Assembly (NCBI GenBank): GCA_937872965.1
Contig: CALMUU010000227.1
Coordinates: 1-37,700 of the forward strand
Direction: 5' to 3'
Length of the DNA stretch: 37,700 nt
Origin: an uncultured Actinomycetes bacterium
Lineage (GTDB): Bacteria; Actinomycetota; Acidimicrobiia; IMCC26256; JAGPDB01
Shown: piece after piece, positions 23,967 to 32,542 of the stretch
Layout: every line of letters begins with the position of its first letter
Position numbering within the stretch: position 1 is the stretch's first letter
The notes under the pieces: model-generated
What the model was told of the DNA's origin: nothing
Seen by the model: only the letters and a program-made list of their open reading frames with translations
Database searches by the model: none
Position numbers and translations under genes: made by a program

Positions 23967-26288
23967 ATGGAAGCACAGTATGACCATGCAAATAATTCGG
24001 TCAAAAACTTTTTAGACGCACGCACCCACCTCTTCGAAGCTCACGATATTTCTACTCACGAGATTGAAGTGGATCACCACGAACCACTTGTGTTGGCTCC
24101 TCGCGAATGGAGAACACAAGCTCTATCACTCATTCATCGTCTCAGCCATGATGTCATCGATGTCACTTTGGTTGCACCCATCCTCAAAGATATTGCCTCC
24201 GTGATTACTTCCTCATTCCCCATCACATTCGCATCAATAGAAACATACGATGGCGACGCCGTTACTTTTTCGACAACAAGCATGGCGCACGATGCCCCCT
24301 ACCCTGACGGCATGACGCTCGTTGCTCCGCTTGCCAACACGCTCGCGGGTGAAGTGATGAGACGCGGTACAACATTAATACTGAGCGATGCACATAAGAA
24401 TGACTATTTTGTGTGTCCCAGTCTCCCCCAGCCCTTCCACGTTTATCACTATTTAGGTGTGCCTCTCACTATCGATGGAAAAATTGCAGGAGTTTTATCG
24501 ATTGCAACGTCACATCACATTGTTGTAGATAAAGAAACAGTGACCTGGTCCGAGACGATCGCTCACCATGTTTCTGCATTACTTACTCGCGAAGCTGTCG
24601 CAACAAAATTACAGTCACAAGAAAATATGGCTGCAAACATGCTTAATGCATTGACATCCCCGACCATGATGTGTTCCCAAGACGGAACCATTATCCACGT
24701 CAATGCAGCATTTCGTTCGATCGTCGAAGCATTTCACAACCGGACTATCGACGAGAGCACGACCAACATCTTCCGTCTTTTTGATAACCCCTCACAATCA
24801 AATTCCTACGTGTCGGAGTTACGCGAGCACATTACTAATATCTTCCTCGACCACAACACTCACACTCGACTCGACATTCTTCTTACGCGTGCGGGCTTCC
24901 ATCGCTGGTATCTCGCCACAATGTCTTTGATGCCCGACAAAAAAACTGCCATCGTAATGTTCGTTGATATTTCAGACCGCAAAAAAGCAGAAGAGAAACT
25001 TGAACACGAAATGTTACATGACCAGAGCACGGGATTAGCGAATCGCATTCTTTTTCACGATCACGTCAATACCGCTCGCATACACGACGTTAACAAACAA
25101 ACCTCAACTTGCGTCATGGCTATAGACATAGGACGGTACGCTTTCATTGTCGAATCGCTCGGGCACGATGCCGCGGATCGAATCATTTTTAAAGTTGCTC
25201 AGAGACTTGAAGGAATTATTGGATCCTCTGATCTCCTCGCCCGCGTTGGCGCCCATGAATTTGCTCTCCACATCGATCATATTCACGATGCTGATCTTGC
25301 ACGAGAATTTAGTTTGAGTATCATCGACCTCTTTCGCAAGCCCTTTGACGTGGACGGACAAGAAATTCTTCTTGTTCCTGCTGTAGGGATCACATTGGCA
25401 GATGCACATACTGAACTTGATGCCGACATGGTTCTCCATGATGCGCACGCCGCAATGACAGGAGCGCGCGACAACAGCATTACACGATACGCTTTCTCTA
25501 GCGTGTCGAGTTCCTCAGAAGCATACAAAAAACTTAAACATGAACGTGAACTGCATACCGCGATCAACACTGGCCAGCTCTGTGTTTACTATCAGCCTGA
25601 AGTTGAGCTTTTGACAGGTCGCATCATTGGAGTCGAGGCACTTGTGCGCTGGATGCATCCTCAACATGGAATATTGACACCCGACCATTTTGTTGGTCTG
25701 GCTGAAGAAAGCGGACTTATCGATTCTCTCTTTGAATGCGTATTTTCAGAAGTTGTGGCTGACGCCCAAACTCTTTACGCTGCCGGCTACGACTTCACCC
25801 TATGGACCAATTTAAGTGCGAAGCAATTTACAATTAATACCACAACGAAGCTTCTTTCTCATCACGTGATCAATTCAGGTGTCCCAGCATATATGTTCGG
25901 AATTGAGATCACGGAAACTGCTGTCATGGAAAACTCTGAATCAGCCTGTGAAACCTTGCAGCAACTGAAGTCATTAGGCGTTTCCCTGGCTCTTGACGAT
26001 TTTGGAACGGGATACTCCTCTCTTGCTTACCTCCAAAGTTTTCCTGTAGATGTGATCAAAATCGATAGAACTTTCATCAAAGAATTAGGAAAGACGAAAG
26101 CCTCCACTGAAATTGTCTCTGCCGTCATAGGACTCGCTCACGGATTGCGCCTTCAAGCGTTGGCAGAAGGAATTGAAACAGAACAGAATGTTTCTCTCTT
26201 GCGTGAGTTGGGATGCGATCTCGCGCAAGGATACTTTTATTCTCACCCGCTTTCGTTTGAAAATCTACAGGCTTACCTCGCAAAATAG
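23967..26288 (+). CDS. GAF-PAS-GGDEF(degenerate)-EAL cyclic-di-GMP phosphodiesterase
   Basis: From the ATG at 23967 the protein has 773 residues. A GAF domain (about 45-215) is followed by a PAS domain (about 230-345, ending in the PAC-like FVDISDRKKAEE). A GGDEF-type domain (about 350-515) begins HDQSTGLANR, but its signature is VGAHEF, so diguanylate cyclase activity should be lost. The EAL domain (about 525-770) looks active: GVEALVRW near 553, NLSAKQF, EITET, DDFGTGYSSL near 676, KIDRTFI, EGIET and QGYFYSHPL. It therefore probably hydrolyses c-di-GMP under control of GAF/PAS signals. A start at 23931 would add twelve residues (MRNLYKGGEGQG) that look like translated G-rich ribosome-binding sequence. 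Confidence 0.9.
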   Translation: MEAQYDHANNSVKNFLDARTHLFEAHDISTHEIEVDHHEPLVLAPREWRTQALSLIHRLSHDVIDVTLVAPILKDIASVITSSFPITFASIETYDGDAVTFSTTSMAHDAPYPDGMTLVAPLANTLAGEVMRRGTTLILSDAHKNDYFVCPSLPQPFHVYHYLGVPLTIDGKIAGVLSIATSHHIVVDKETVTWSETIAHHVSALLTREAVATKLQSQENMAANMLNALTSPTMMCSQDGTIIHVNAAFRSIVEAFHNRTIDESTTNIFRLFDNPSQSNSYVSELREHITNIFLDHNTHTRLDILLTRAGFHRWYLATMSLMPDKKTAIVMFVDISDRKKAEEKLEHEMLHDQSTGLANRILFHDHVNTARIHDVNKQTSTCVMAIDIGRYAFIVESLGHDAADRIIFKVAQRLEGIIGSSDLLARVGAHEFALHIDHIHDADLAREFSLSIIDLFRKPFDVDGQEILLVPAVGITLADAHTELDADMVLHDAHAAMTGARDNSITRYAFSSVSSSSEAYKKLKHERELHTAINTGQLCVYYQPEVELLTGRIIGVEALVRWMHPQHGILTPDHFVGLAEESGLIDSLFECVFSEVVADAQTLYAAGYDFTLWTNLSAKQFTINTTTKLLSHHVINSGVPAYMFGIEITETAVMENSESACETLQQLKSLGVSLALDDFGTGYSSLAYLQSFPVDVIKIDRTFIKELGKTKASTEIVSAVIGLAHGLRLQALAEGIETEQNVSLLRELGCDLAQGYFYSHPLSFENLQAYLAK

Positions 26289-26301
26289 TTCTCCCTCCAC
26301 T

Positions 26302-26374
26302 GTCATCCTGAGCTTGCGAAGGATCTCACGTTCGCAGTGTTTGAGGAGAGATTCTTCGCTCCGCTCAGAATGAC
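26302..26374. repeat. Family C inverted repeat, second locus
   Basis: GTCATCCTGAGCTTGCGAAG then GATCTC forms the left arm. GAGATTCTTCG then CTCAGAATGAC forms the right arm, an imperfect reverse complement with a ~22-nt loop. It starts 13 nt after the stop of the EAL protein and ends 40 bp before the hydrolase ATG. The hydrolase frame stays open back through it, which would falsely extend that gene. Confidence 0.75.
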
Positions 26375-26414
26375 ACGACTATGCACACAAAGCGTCTCGC
26401 ATATACTGGTTGAT

Positions 26415-27269
26415 ATGACCTTTCCCTCTTTCGATGTTGATGGCGATGTGCGCATACGCGTTCACCATTTCACTCCTGATGCCGATAAAAACGCACCTGT
26501 TGTAGTGATGTGTCATCCCACAGGAATGTGCGCGTTAATGTACGAACCATTCGTTAGGCATACAAGCGGAGTCAATTTTTTTGCGATGGATACGCGCTGT
26601 CACGGTGAATCTGCCCGTGGCGATGTAACCGACTGGGCTGGCTTCGAACATGATACATCTGCAGTTATTGCTGCAGTATTAGAACGCACAAAGCACAGCA
26701 AAGTGGTAGGCCTAGGAATTTCATCAGGAGCGAGCGCCCATCTTCTCAACGCTGCAACCTCTCGCGACATGTACCGCGGACTTTTTCTCTGCGAACCCAT
26801 TGCTTTCTCTGCAGATACCGACCTAAGCACGCGGGCAGCATTGATATCATCGGCAGAACGACGGCGAAGTACCTTCGAATCTTTTGATGATGCCTTAAAG
26901 CGATTCAGTGCAGGTGGTCCGCTCTCTCATCTTGATAGTGATTGTCTCGAGTTATATTGTCGACACGGTTTTAAACCGAAAGGAGAACACGAAGAGATCA
27001 CCCTATGCTGTGCACCGGAAGACGAAGCTGCAATTTATCGTTCTGGACCAGTTAATGGTGTTTTCACAATTCTTTCTCACGTCGAAGCCCCTACTCTTGT
27101 TATCTACGGAGCAAAATCAACAACTTTTAATGAGGAATCCGCACGAAATCTTGCAAGGAAGATACCCCGAGCACACTACAAAGAGCTTGAAAACGCGGGG
27201 CACTTTACGCTGTTCGAAAATCCACGTCTCGGAGCAGATTATTTTATGGACTTTATGCAATCTCTTTAA
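26415..27269 (+). CDS. Alpha/beta-hydrolase-fold protein
   Basis: The 284-residue protein has the standard hydrolase layout. An oxyanion-type loop is VVMCHPTGMC near residues 35-43, followed by FFAMDTRCHGESARG. The nucleophile elbow is GLGISSGAS (G-x-S-x-G) near 100. A late acid strand is PTLVIYGAKSTTF, and the catalytic His lies in NAGHFTLFENP near the end. It resembles esterases and C-C hydrolases; substrate unknown. The ATG at 26415 was preferred to an open-frame start at 26337 because the first 26 codons there would be family C repeat. It is followed after 23 nt by the RecB-like nuclease gene, probably as one unit. Confidence 0.8.
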   Translation: MTFPSFDVDGDVRIRVHHFTPDADKNAPVVVMCHPTGMCALMYEPFVRHTSGVNFFAMDTRCHGESARGDVTDWAGFEHDTSAVIAAVLERTKHSKVVGLGISSGASAHLLNAATSRDMYRGLFLCEPIAFSADTDLSTRAALISSAERRRSTFESFDDALKRFSAGGPLSHLDSDCLELYCRHGFKPKGEHEEITLCCAPEDEAAIYRSGPVNGVFTILSHVEAPTLVIYGAKSTTFNEESARNLARKIPRAHYKELENAGHFTLFENPRLGADYFMDFMQSL

Positions 27270-27292
27270 AGAGGCCCATTAAGCTTGGAAAT

Positions 27293-28075
27293 GTGAGTTT
27301 CCCCGTCCCTAGCAGTTTTTCCCCGTCGTCTCTTTCGCAATTCACATCATGTCCGCTCGCATTTCGATTTTCCTATGTCGAACGTCGTCCTTCACAGCCA
27401 CAGCCCGCTGCAACCAAAGGAACCATCGTCCACCGCGCACTCGAGCATCTTTTTCATCGTGATCCACTCACCAGGACACGAGACAATGGACACTTTGATC
27501 TCGATCTCGCTTTTGAAGAGTATTCGCAGATCAGCGATCTTACGGATTTACAGCTCAGTGAGAGCGAACTTACAATCATGAAATCACAAGCACATGTTCT
27601 CATGGATAAATACTTCGAAATGGAAGACCCCACCCACATCCACCCTATCGGTTTAGAGCTCAAGCTCGAAGCCAAAGTAGGTGACACAACGATCCGCGGA
27701 ATCATCGACCGACTCGAACTTGATAACAATGGCGACTTGGTTGTAACAGACTACAAGACAGGATCCGTTCCCCGTGCCACATCAGAACAATCGCGAATGG
27801 GTGGTGTCCATATTTACGCACTGCTCTGTGAAAAAGTTTTTGGAAAGCTTCCTGCTCGCGTCCAACTTCTCTATCTTTCCCAACCGACAACAATTATTTC
27901 TATTCCCACAGCCGGCACAGTCAAAGGTGTGCAAGTAAAAAGCTCCGCGGTACACAGAGCTGTTGTCTCTGCTTGTGAGAGTGGAGATTTTCGCCCTAAC
28001 CCTTCAGCTCTGTGCAGTTGGTGTTCCTATCAAGATCTTTGTCCTGCCCAAGGAGGAATACTCCCCCATGATTAA
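27293..28075 (+). CDS. Stand-alone RecB-family PD-(D/E)XK nuclease with Fe-S cysteines
   Basis: The 260-residue protein starts at GTG. It has the Cas4/AddB-type nuclease order. SLSQFTSCPLAFRF supplies the first Cys, near residue 20. GTIVHRALEHLF carries a conserved His, then GLELKLEAKVGDTTIRGIIDRLE (short pieces GLELKLEAK; GIIDRLE) and DYKTG supplies the catalytic Asp/Lys. GGVHIYALL is the Q/Y helix. The C-terminal CSWCSYQDLCP gives three more Cys, so a [4Fe-4S] cluster is likely. No helicase domain is attached and no CRISPR array is near, so the partner is unknown; it could cooperate with the UvrD-like helicase at 12531 or with AddA elsewhere. Its stop overlaps the PAP2 start by 8 nt. Confidence 0.88.
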   Translation: MSFPVPSSFSPSSLSQFTSCPLAFRFSYVERRPSQPQPAATKGTIVHRALEHLFHRDPLTRTRDNGHFDLDLAFEEYSQISDLTDLQLSESELTIMKSQAHVLMDKYFEMEDPTHIHPIGLELKLEAKVGDTTIRGIIDRLELDNNGDLVVTDYKTGSVPRATSEQSRMGGVHIYALLCEKVFGKLPARVQLLYLSQPTTIISIPTAGTVKGVQVKSSAVHRAVVSACESGDFRPNPSALCSWCSYQDLCPAQGGILPHD

Positions 28076-28595
28076 GGCAATTGATAAATTTGGCGACCGC
28101 TACCTCACTCTCGCACGAACTACGGGCCGCGACGCCTTTTGGTTCCGGTTATCTCACTTAGGCGACCATTCTTTTTTATGGTTCACTCTCGCTCTGGTGC
28201 GTTTTGCCTTTGTACGAGACTGGCGCGATTTTGTGCGGTTCGTGCTCGTAATCGCGATCGAATCTGGCCTTACGAATGGTCCCATCAAATATATCTTTCG
28301 ACGCACACGTCCACATGAACAAGAAAATACTTATGCGCCCGGAGAAAAACTCCCCCATGGAATGCGAAGACCCATTACATCATCCTTTCCTTCAGGCCAT
28401 GCAGCCGCAGCAATGTGCTCAGCAACGCTTCTTTCAAGTTCGTATCCCATTGTTGCATTAGTTGCATTTCCTTTAGGATTAACAGTTGCCTATTCACGGA
28501 TGTACACGCGCATGCACCACCTCACTGATGTACTAGGTGGACTGGCACTAGGTCTCGCGTATGGGTATCTCGCCTGTCGATTTATTGTGTGGTGA
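28068..28595 (+). CDS. PAP2-family membrane phosphatase
   Basis: From the ATG at 28068 (AAGGAGG about 12 nt upstream) the protein has 175 residues with about five membrane helices. The three phosphatase motifs are complete: KYIFRRTRP (K-x6-RP), FPSGHAAAA (PSGH) and SRMYTRMHHLTD (SR-x5-H-x3-D). Such enzymes dephosphorylate lipid phosphates, such as undecaprenyl pyrophosphate or phosphatidic acid, on the outer face of the membrane. It is coupled to the RecB-like nuclease by the ATG-TAA overlap. The family normally works in envelope lipid recycling, so the coupling is probably positional. Confidence 0.92.
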   Translation: MIKAIDKFGDRYLTLARTTGRDAFWFRLSHLGDHSFLWFTLALVRFAFVRDWRDFVRFVLVIAIESGLTNGPIKYIFRRTRPHEQENTYAPGEKLPHGMRRPITSSFPSGHAAAAMCSATLLSSSYPIVALVAFPLGLTVAYSRMYTRMHHLTDVLGGLALGLAYGYLACRFIVW

Positions 28596-28605
28596 ACTAC
28601 GCACC

Positions 28606-28761
28606 GTCATTCCGAGCCTGCGAGGAATCTCCGCGCAGCGGGTCTACTTGTTGTCGTTGCGCCGGCAAAGCCAGACGTTGCTCGCGGTCACTCATCCTTC
28701 GCTCCCTGTGATTCGTCTCGTACACCGCTGCGCGGAGATCCTTCACTTCGTTCAGGATGAC
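28606..28761. repeat. Family C inverted repeat, third locus, enclosing family B
   Basis: The left arm GTCATTCCGAGCCTGCGAGG then AATCTCCGCGCAGCG (28606-28640) pairs with the right arm CGCTGCGCGGAGATCC then TTCAGGATGAC (28726-28761). The interior contains family B copy 2 (28654-28713). It begins 10 nt after the PAP2 stop. The outer stem is longer than in the other family C loci because CGCTGCGCGG is perfectly palindromic between arms. Confidence 0.78.
28654..28713 (-). repeat. Family B 60-bp structured repeat, copy 2
   Basis: On the plus strand it reads TCGTTGCGCCGGCAAAGCCA, then GACGTTGCTCGCGG, then TCCTTCGCTCCCTGTGATT. It is the reverse complement of the order at 4503-4562. The central CCGGC-AAA-GCCAG hairpin has one changed pair, and the flanking stem is weaker than in copies 1 and 4. 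It sits inside the family C inverted repeat. Confidence 0.82.
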
Positions 28762-28790
28762 ATGCAAGAACGACTCAAGAAGGACAGCAG

Positions 28791-29141
28791 CTAATGATGG
28801 AGACGCTGCTCCCCCGTCACCGTGCTCCATTCGGATGCTAAGGGATCTCGCCATAAGACATGAACACAACTGTTGTCTTCCCACACGTAAAGATGAACGG
28901 ATTCAGAATTCTCGGCCAAATCAACAAGTTGTGTTATTAGCTCCGACTCATCTGTACGGACATTACTCAGTTCATCAAGCAGTGTATTAAAGGGCTCAGT
29001 TGCAATGACCGAACTGTTACATGTCACACAAGACGATACTCGTGGATCGAGTGATCCAGAAAAACCTTCCAAGATAAAAGAGGCTTGGGAATCAGACAAC
29101 TGAACAAACTGACCGAGTGCATCGAGGATCTTGACAACCAT
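28791..29141 (-). CDS. Hypothetical protein with CxxC motif
   Basis: The 116-residue, acidic, soluble-looking protein is not a family I recognise. A CVTC pair near residues 38-41 could bind a metal or form a redox pair. The rest alternates short strands and helices (SESVHLYVWEDNSCVHVLWRDP). There is no signal peptide or membrane segment. It is alone on the minus strand between the PAP2 and VanW genes, both on plus. Its 3' end lies 30 bp from the family C right arm. The Met start is near the end of a repeat-poor 111-bp gap. Coding is supported by an uninterrupted frame with normal composition, but no homology was recognised. Confidence 0.5.
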   Translation of the reverse strand: MVVKILDALGQFVQLSDSQASFILEGFSGSLDPRVSSCVTCNSSVIATEPFNTLLDELSNVRTDESELITQLVDLAENSESVHLYVWEDNSCVHVLWRDPLASEWSTVTGEQRLHH

Positions 29142-29252
29142 ACGGCCAGGGTATCATCTCGTCATTGCTTCGATGCGACTTTTGCATACTATAAACCATG
29201 ACAGCCTATGGCCAATCTGACAAAATTGGCTATACTCCACTAACCTTGCTCA

Positions 29253-31136
29253 GTGATAATTTCTTCTTCCGACATAACTGAAGTTGCACGTTCTCGCGAA
29301 AAATCTCAAGCGGATGGAGATATTGCTGTTGATTTAGCAGCGCTCGAAAAACAGGATGTTTCCATCAGCAACGAAAGTCCGAAGCAATCCCAGGATAAGA
29401 AAGTGCCCGCATTTAAATCCTTCTCCACACGACGACGAAATATCTTCATCACTCTTCTCGTTGTGACGACTTTGATTATTGCCCCTGCTTACGGCGAACG
29501 CATTTTTCGAGGTGACTCCATCGCTCATGGAATCAGCGTAGGTGGAATCGACATTGGTGGAATGTCCCCAAAAAATGCAAGTAGTAAACTTGAATCTCAA
29601 TCAAAAAAAGCACTCGAGACACCCTTTGTTTTTGTACTCGGCAAAGATCGCGTTTCCATTTCTTCTCAAGACCTTGGACTTTCCTACGACATTTCTGACT
29701 CAATCAAACGAGCGAGCAACGTTGCAGATTCATACAATCCGACATCCGTGATTGGTGGATTCTTCCAGCGATATACCGTAGGTAATGACATCGATCCAGC
29801 TGTCCGATACGACAGTAAGAAATTTGATGCAGTTGCAGAATCAATCGTTAACCACTTTTCCAAAGGTCGTTCTAATGCCGGAGTAACCATCGAAGGCACC
29901 GAAGTCAGTGTTGTCAAGGCCCAAAGCGGTCGAGGAGTTTCGTTAGAGCAAGCAAGCAAAGCTCTCCGTGAATCAATCCACACTTTCTCTCGATCTCGAC
30001 ATGCTCTCACGAACGAAAAAATCGAAGCACAAATTACTCTTGCCGAGGCAGAAAAAACGGCTGCCATTGTGCGCACCATGCTGAGGGAAAACTCAACTTT
30101 GACTACGCCAGCAGGCAATTCGATTACCATCACCCCTGTTCAACTAGGTAGCGTCATTGCTATAGCACCCAAGGGTTCTCGACTTGATATAAGTATTAAC
30201 CCGTCTACTGTCCGCAGTGTTTTGGGCACACAACTCAGTACTGTAGAAGCAGCGCCAACAGACGCAAGTTTTTCTGTGAGCGGTTCTGGAGTTAGTGTCG
30301 TTCCGAGCATTCCGGGAAAACAAATCGACTTTAACTCGGCCATGACCCATTGGATTAAGGGTGAACATATTTTCTCTGTAAACGTGACCGAAGTTGAACC
30401 TGAGCGAAACACACAATGGGCTCAAAATCTTAACATCACTGAAGCCGTCTCTAGTTTTACAACCAACTTCCCCGCAGGACAAGAGCGGATAAAAAATATT
30501 CGACGAGCTGCAGAAGTAACTAACAATACCGTTGTCGTCCCTGGAGAAACTTTTTCTCTCAACGCCAAACTCGGTCGCCGAACCGCAGAAAGCGGATACG
30601 TCAAAGCACCTGTCTTTTCTAGCGTAGATGGTTTCTTTGATGATTACGGCGGTGGTGCAAGTCAGTTTTCTACAACCCTCTTCAATGCTGCCTTCATTGG
30701 CGGATATAAGGACATAACTCACTCTCCCCACAGCATTTATATCTCTCGATATCCCATGGGTCGTGAAGCAACGCTCAACTACGGTTCGATTGATATGGCA
30801 TTTAAGAACGATTCAAATTCTGGAATACTGATCCGCACTAGTGTTGGGGCAACATCTGTCACCGTCACACTCTATGGCAATAAAGAGGGCCGTGTCGTGA
30901 AACTCGAAGGTCCCGTAGAACTGGGTCGGACAGAGATCGGCACCAAATACATCGATGACCCTAACCTCGAAGCCGGGAAAGAAATTCAAAAGCAAGGTGG
31001 ATATACTGGCATCGTTGTGGATAATTTCCGCACAGTCGATCGCCCTGGACAGCCCGGCAAGAAAGAACGATACCGATGGACCTATCAGATGGTCCCCCGA
31101 GAAGTTATACGCGGCACGAAGGTAGCAGCACCTTAA
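29253..31136 (+). CDS. VanW-family cell-wall-associated protein
   Basis: The 627-residue protein starts at GTG. A cytoplasmic acidic segment (1-55) and a transmembrane helix (about 62-82; IFITLLVVTTLIIAPAY) lead to an extracytoplasmic region. Two weakly similar domains follow, resembling the PG_binding_4 type that commonly precedes VanW domains (GISVGGIDIGGMSPKNA start). The VanW domain spans about 410-560 (NTVVVPGETFSLN, then GGGASQFSTTLFNAAF, then SPHSIYISRYPMG). VanW proteins are linked to the cell wall and vancomycin-type clusters, but the enzyme activity is unclear. It ends at TAA 31134-31136, and a family A element starts one nucleotide later. Confidence 0.88.
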   Translation: MIISSSDITEVARSREKSQADGDIAVDLAALEKQDVSISNESPKQSQDKKVPAFKSFSTRRRNIFITLLVVTTLIIAPAYGERIFRGDSIAHGISVGGIDIGGMSPKNASSKLESQSKKALETPFVFVLGKDRVSISSQDLGLSYDISDSIKRASNVADSYNPTSVIGGFFQRYTVGNDIDPAVRYDSKKFDAVAESIVNHFSKGRSNAGVTIEGTEVSVVKAQSGRGVSLEQASKALRESIHTFSRSRHALTNEKIEAQITLAEAEKTAAIVRTMLRENSTLTTPAGNSITITPVQLGSVIAIAPKGSRLDISINPSTVRSVLGTQLSTVEAAPTDASFSVSGSGVSVVPSIPGKQIDFNSAMTHWIKGEHIFSVNVTEVEPERNTQWAQNLNITEAVSSFTTNFPAGQERIKNIRRAAEVTNNTVVVPGETFSLNAKLGRRTAESGYVKAPVFSSVDGFFDDYGGGASQFSTTLFNAAFIGGYKDITHSPHSIYISRYPMGREATLNYGSIDMAFKNDSNSGILIRTSVGATSVTVTLYGNKEGRVVKLEGPVELGRTEIGTKYIDDPNLEAGKEIQKQGGYTGIVVDNFRTVDRPGQPGKKERYRWTYQMVPREVIRGTKVAAP

Positions 31137-31137
31137 T

Positions 31138-31262
31138 TTAGGGCCTGATCTTGCAAATACGAAACAAGCAGAGAGTCGCACAAGCGACTTCACTTGCGAT
31201 CTGCTAGGTCGGACCCTCCGCCGAATCAACTACGTTGCAGCAATTCGTTCAGTTGTCTCAAG
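31138..31262 (-). repeat. Family A locus 4, hairpin plus one unit
   Basis: Reading plus, TTAGGGCCTGATCTTGC starts 1 nt after the VanW stop. The partly decayed hairpin is 31141-31216, with inner stem AGTCGC/GCGACT around ACAA. The reverse complement of the unit core (TTCGTTCAGTTGTCTC) ends the element. One outer arm has drifted (GATCTGCTAGGTCGG instead of GATTTGCAAGGTCGG). It separates VanW from the convergent PhoU/RCK_C gene. Confidence 0.82.
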
Positions 31263-31270
31263 TCTTGCAC

Positions 31271-32494
31271 TTAACTAATCGGCACCAGTTCCCAATCTCC
31301 TGTTTCTTCATCTTGCATGAAGTGGTAACCGCACAATTCTGCCAAATGCTCGCGACCTTCTCCCGGACCAATCGCAATGAGTTCATCACCAGCAACGATT
31401 GTGTCTTTACTCCGCGGACGATAGATGTACCGCGACGACCGTCGAATAGCAAGAAGAAAATAACCTGTTTCTATTTCTAAACGTACTTGGCCTAAGGTTT
31501 TATCTGCAATTGCACTGCCATCAGCCACCGGCATGCGCATTACTACTTCATCACTCTCACCAAGAGAAATTTGCAGGATAGGATGCATCTCTTCGTCGCG
31601 CTCAATAAGCCATACAAGCTGTTGAGCAGCATCACCGATTTCTTCCGCTGCACCTCCAAGACGCAACAATCCTCGCAAAGAAGAAGGGTCGAGCATTTCC
31701 GATGCTGCACGCAAGATCCATACTTCCAGGTGCTCGCGCATCTCATCTATACGATCCTCCAAGTGCGCAACTTCAGCTGCAAGAGACCGATCAGAAAAAA
31801 GAATGGCACTATAGGCAAGACCAACTGCAACTTCAGAGATGTCTTTCATCTCAACAAGAACATCGACTGCTCGATCAAGGTCGCTTAAGGCCCCATCATC
31901 GACAGCAGGAGGAACATTCCATTGTGGAGCTCCTGCCATTTGACGTAGGCCACTGATACCTTCTGGTGAGCCACGTACGATAAGAACATCGTCGGGCATA
32001 ATTACATCGTCGCCATCAGGATCAATCATCCACTGCTTTGATCGTTTGATAGCCACAACACGCATAGAAAGCTCTGTAGGCAGCTCCAGTGTCTCAAGGC
32101 TCTTATGGGCCAATGCAGAGTCATCGCGCACACGGACGCGGTGCGATACCTCTTGCGCATGTGCAAGGTCATGAAGCAAGGCTGGCGGAATCCCCAAGTT
32201 ATGTGTGACGATACGAGAAATGTCTGTTGCGGCGACACTCATACGCTCAATCGCGCTAACAACAAGAAGTACAGAACTCATCTGCTCGGCTTCGCGTACA
32301 TTACGCGCCGCAAGAATACAGATTTCACGCATGTCATGTACACGATCGAGTAAATCTCTTTCAAGATCATCAACCTCTTCGGCCATGTCCTTGTCGTCGA
32401 AAAACAATGCAGCGTAAGCAAGGTCGATCATTAATTCAGAATGATCTTTTGCGTCTGCAAGCATCGTCCGCAAGTTGCGGGGGTATTCATCCAT
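31271..32494 (-). CDS. Soluble PhoU-RCK_C tandem protein (putative transporter regulator)
   Basis: The 407-residue protein has no membrane helix. A PhoU-like helical domain (about 8-110) is followed by an RCK_C/TrkA-C domain (about 118-195; DDVLIVRGSPEGI). A second PhoU-like domain (about 205-300) and a second RCK_C (about 310-395; IVAGDELIAIGPGEG) complete the duplication. RCK_C domains bind ions or cyclic-di-AMP and gate transport proteins. The ribosome binding site AAAGGAG sits 6 nt before the ATG. The gene lies downstream of the MgtE/SLC41-like transporter on the same strand, suggesting that it is the regulatory subunit that transporter lacks. The gap between them contains two family B repeats. 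Confidence 0.8.
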   Translation of the reverse strand: MDEYPRNLRTMLADAKDHSELMIDLAYAALFFDDKDMAEEVDDLERDLLDRVHDMREICILAARNVREAEQMSSVLLVVSAIERMSVAATDISRIVTHNLGIPPALLHDLAHAQEVSHRVRVRDDSALAHKSLETLELPTELSMRVVAIKRSKQWMIDPDGDDVIMPDDVLIVRGSPEGISGLRQMAGAPQWNVPPAVDDGALSDLDRAVDVLVEMKDISEVAVGLAYSAILFSDRSLAAEVAHLEDRIDEMREHLEVWILRAASEMLDPSSLRGLLRLGGAAEEIGDAAQQLVWLIERDEEMHPILQISLGESDEVVMRMPVADGSAIADKTLGQVRLEIETGYFLLAIRRSSRYIYRPRSKDTIVAGDELIAIGPGEGREHLAELCGYHFMQDEETGDWELVPIS

Positions 32495-32542
32495 TGTTGG
32501 CTCCTTTAGCTAACAGAATAATTGTTTTTCTGTGATTTTTAG

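Noticed and set aside
26337-26414. N-terminal extension of the alpha/beta hydrolase
   Set aside because: The extra 26 residues come from the family C repeat, and the domain starts cleanly at the ATG at 26415.
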